Shown one piece after another: positions 62,522 through 64,000 of a stretch of DNA of 64,000 nt. The position numbers were made by a program, and so were the translations under genes. The DNA is taken from contig NZ_JBHRSJ010000004.1 of assembly GCF_042643485.1 (NCBI RefSeq), positions 1-64,000 on the forward strand, written 5' to 3'. This DNA is from Azotobacter bryophylli. Its GTDB lineage: Bacteria > Pseudomonadota > Gammaproteobacteria > Pseudomonadales > Pseudomonadaceae. Below the pieces are notes generated by a model. The model was not told the DNA's origin, ran no database searches, and was given only the letters and a program-made list of their open reading frames with translations. Position 1 is the first letter of the stretch. Every line of letters begins with the position of its first letter.

Positions 62522-63568
62522 CTAGGGCCGGTGCGGGCGATGGCCGTGGAGGATGGTCGCGGCGATCTCGCCCAGCGGCAGCACCAGTTGGGCGGCGCCG
62601 CGGGCGATGGCCTCCTTGGGCATGCCGAACACCACGCAGGAGGCTTCGTCCTGGGCTGCCGTCACGGCGCCGGCCTGGCGCATCTCCAGCAGCCCGTTGG
62701 CGCCGTCGTCGCCCATGCCGGTCATGATGATACCCATGGCGTTGCGGCCCGCGCTGCGAGCTACCGAACGAAACAGGACATCCACCGAGGGCTTGTGACG
62801 GTTCACCGGCGGGCCGTCGAGCACTTCCACGTGATACTGCGCCCCGCTGCGCTTGAGCTGCATGTGCCGACCGCCGGGGGCGATCAGCACCCGGCCGGGC
62901 CGCACCCGGTCGCCGTTCTTCGCCTCGCGCACCTCGCAGCGGCAGAGGCGGTCGAGCCGGGCGGCGAAGGCGGCGGTGAATTTCTCCGGCATGTGCTGGA
63001 CCACCACGATGCCCGGGCAGACCGCCGGCAGCGCCCCGAGCACCGCCTCGAGGGCCAGGGTGCCGCCGGTGGAGGTGCCGATGGCGACCACCTGGTCGGT
63101 GGTCCTGGCCAGCGCCGCGGGAGCTGCCGGCAGTGCTGCCGGCTGGCGCAGCAGCGGCGCCATGCGCGCCCGGGCCGCTGCCTTGATGGCCTGGACGAAT
63201 TCCTGGGCCGTATCGTGGAGGAAGCCGCCGAGGCCCAGGCGCGGCTTGGCGATGATGGCGACGGCGCCGGCCTGCAGCGCCGCCACCGTGGTTTCCGCGC
63301 CCTGCTCGGTGAGGGTCGAGCAGATCACCACCGGCGTCGGACGCTCGGCCATCAGCTTCTTGAGGAAGGTGATGCCGTCCATGCGCGGCATCTCCACGTC
63401 CAGCACGATCACGTCCGGCCAGCCGGCGGCCATCTTCTGCTGGGCGAACAGCGGATCGGCGGCCGAGCCGATCACACGGATGCCGGGGTCGCGTTCCAGC
63501 AGCCCGGTGAGCACCTGGCGGACCACGGCGGAGTCGTCGACGATGAAAACGCGGATCGGGCTGTTCAC
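62522..63568 (-). CDS. cheB: Chemotaxis response regulator methylesterase CheB
   Basis: 348 aa. The N-terminal receiver has VFIVDDSAVVRQVL and the phosphorylated Asp in DVIVLDVEMPRMDGITFL. The C-terminal methylesterase has the catalytic Ser in AIGTSTGGTLAL, His in VVQHMPEKFTAAFA and Asp in IIMTGMGDDGANG. It removes methyl groups from chemoreceptors. It follows the cheD gene by about 60 bases in the same direction, marking a chemosensory cluster at the right edge. Confidence 0.95.
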   Translation of the reverse strand: MNSPIRVFIVDDSAVVRQVLTGLLERDPGIRVIGSAADPLFAQQKMAAGWPDVIVLDVEMPRMDGITFLKKLMAERPTPVVICSTLTEQGAETTVAALQAGAVAIIAKPRLGLGGFLHDTAQEFVQAIKAAARARMAPLLRQPAALPAAPAALARTTDQVVAIGTSTGGTLALEAVLGALPAVCPGIVVVQHMPEKFTAAFAARLDRLCRCEVREAKNGDRVRPGRVLIAPGGRHMQLKRSGAQYHVEVLDGPPVNRHKPSVDVLFRSVARSAGRNAMGIIMTGMGDDGANGLLEMRQAGAVTAAQDEASCVVFGMPKEAIARGAAQLVLPLGEIAATILHGHRPHRP

Positions 63569-63629
63569 GCCGGGCTCCGCTCGGAACCGGGGATCGACGG
63601 CGGGTTGCCGGGGACGGGACGACGCATGG

Positions 63630-64000
63630 CTAGGGCGTCCCGTGCGGCGCGGGCTCGTGCCCCTGGCGCATCCACAGCGCGCCGCTCTCGAGGTCGAAGA
63701 CCAGCTGGCGGTAGCCCTCGCCGCCCAGGCTCTGGGCCTTCACCGGCAGCCCGTGCTCATGCATCAGGGCCAGGGCCTCGGCGACGTTGCGCGCCGGCAC
63801 GTCGTCCGGCCGGCGCTGGCCGGAGGGGAACATGTTGGCCCCGCCGAACAGCTTGAATTCGTAGTCGCCGGGCTGGGTGTGACTGCGCCGGACTTCCCCC
63901 AGCAGCAGCTCCAGCGCCTCGTCGGCGTAGCGGCCGTTGAGCGGCTGGCTGCCGCGGTCGCTGCGGTTCGGCAGCATGTAGTGGCACATGCCGCCGAGCT
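63630..64000 (-). CDS. cheD: Chemoreceptor glutamine deamidase CheD (5' end outside window)
   Basis: The visible part reads LGGMCHYMLPNRSDR with the catalytic CHYMLP motif, then FKLFGGANMF and AEALALMHEHGLPVKAQSLGGEGYRQLVFDLESGALWMR, all typical of CheD. The N-terminal 30-40 residues with the first conserved block lie beyond base 64000. It deamidates glutamines in chemoreceptors. Confidence 0.93.
   Translation of the reverse strand, partial: LGGMCHYMLPNRSDRGSQPLNGRYADEALELLLGEVRRSHTQPGDYEFKLFGGANMFPSGQRRPDDVPARNVAEALALMHEHGLPVKAQSLGGEGYRQLVFDLESGALWMRQGHEPAPHGTP

Overview
The window is a high-GC (roughly 70 % by eye) chromosomal stretch whose gene content and operon structure point to a Pseudomonas-like gammaproteobacterium. 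Indicators are the CbiG-CobJ fusion, CobG used together with CbiD, a selenocysteine formate dehydrogenase, the guaD/xdhABC purine operon and the PuuE-UraD-Alc-AllA-PuuD block. Species cannot be fixed from the sequence alone.

1-6.7 kb holds cobalamin genes: cobG-cobH-cobI-cobJ (minus, behind a B12 riboswitch) diverge from cobL-cbiD-cobK (plus). 6.7-13.5 kb is a patchwork accessory region. It contains a GST/TetR pair bracketed by a second, decayed cobK 3' end and a copied intergenic repeat, a possible uracil-DNA-glycosylase-like gene, scraps of an IS66 transposase and of an SDR gene, and a visibly AT-richer two-gene cassette (P-loop/Mrr endonuclease plus papain-like hydrolase). That cassette sits between inverted 41-42 bp repeats, and next to it is a hipA-xre toxin-antitoxin unit with three phased operators. 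13.7-23.7 kb returns to cobalamin: a flavin reductase-like gene, a solitary CbiM behind a second riboswitch, then cobW-cobN-chlI/chlD behind a third riboswitch, and cobE-cobM. The chelatase gene carries a textbook -1 frameshift signal, so a single gene should give both the small (ChlI-like) and medium (ChlD-like) partners of CobN.

24.6-35.4 kb and 46.0-50.7 kb plus the permease at 60.8-62.2 kb form a purine-scavenging network: 8-oxoguanine, adenine and guanine deaminases, xanthine dehydrogenase XdhABC, urate oxidase PuuD, 5-hydroxyisourate hydrolase, OHCU decarboxylase, allantoinase, allantoicase, ureidoglycolate lyase and a urate/xanthine permease. Together they can take purine bases to glyoxylate plus urea. 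Four sequences matching the sigma-54 -24/-12 consensus precede separate units of this network, suggesting common nitrogen control.

Between these blocks lie dgkA, a CptA-type phosphoethanolamine transferase divergent from two tandem P-loop kinases, and the selenocysteine formate dehydrogenase operon fdnGHI-fdhE (42.7-45.8 kb). 50.7-53.0 kb encodes periplasmic redox proteins (DsbG and an Lgt-like/TlpA chimera) and a retropepsin-like protein. 53.2-60.3 kb is a probable copper module: a CopA ATPase with a MerR-type 19-bp-spaced promoter, a PepSY protein, a TonB receptor and a DUF2946 protein. The right edge enters a chemotaxis cluster (cheB, partial cheD). Function calls rest on reading the translated sequences; no database search was run.
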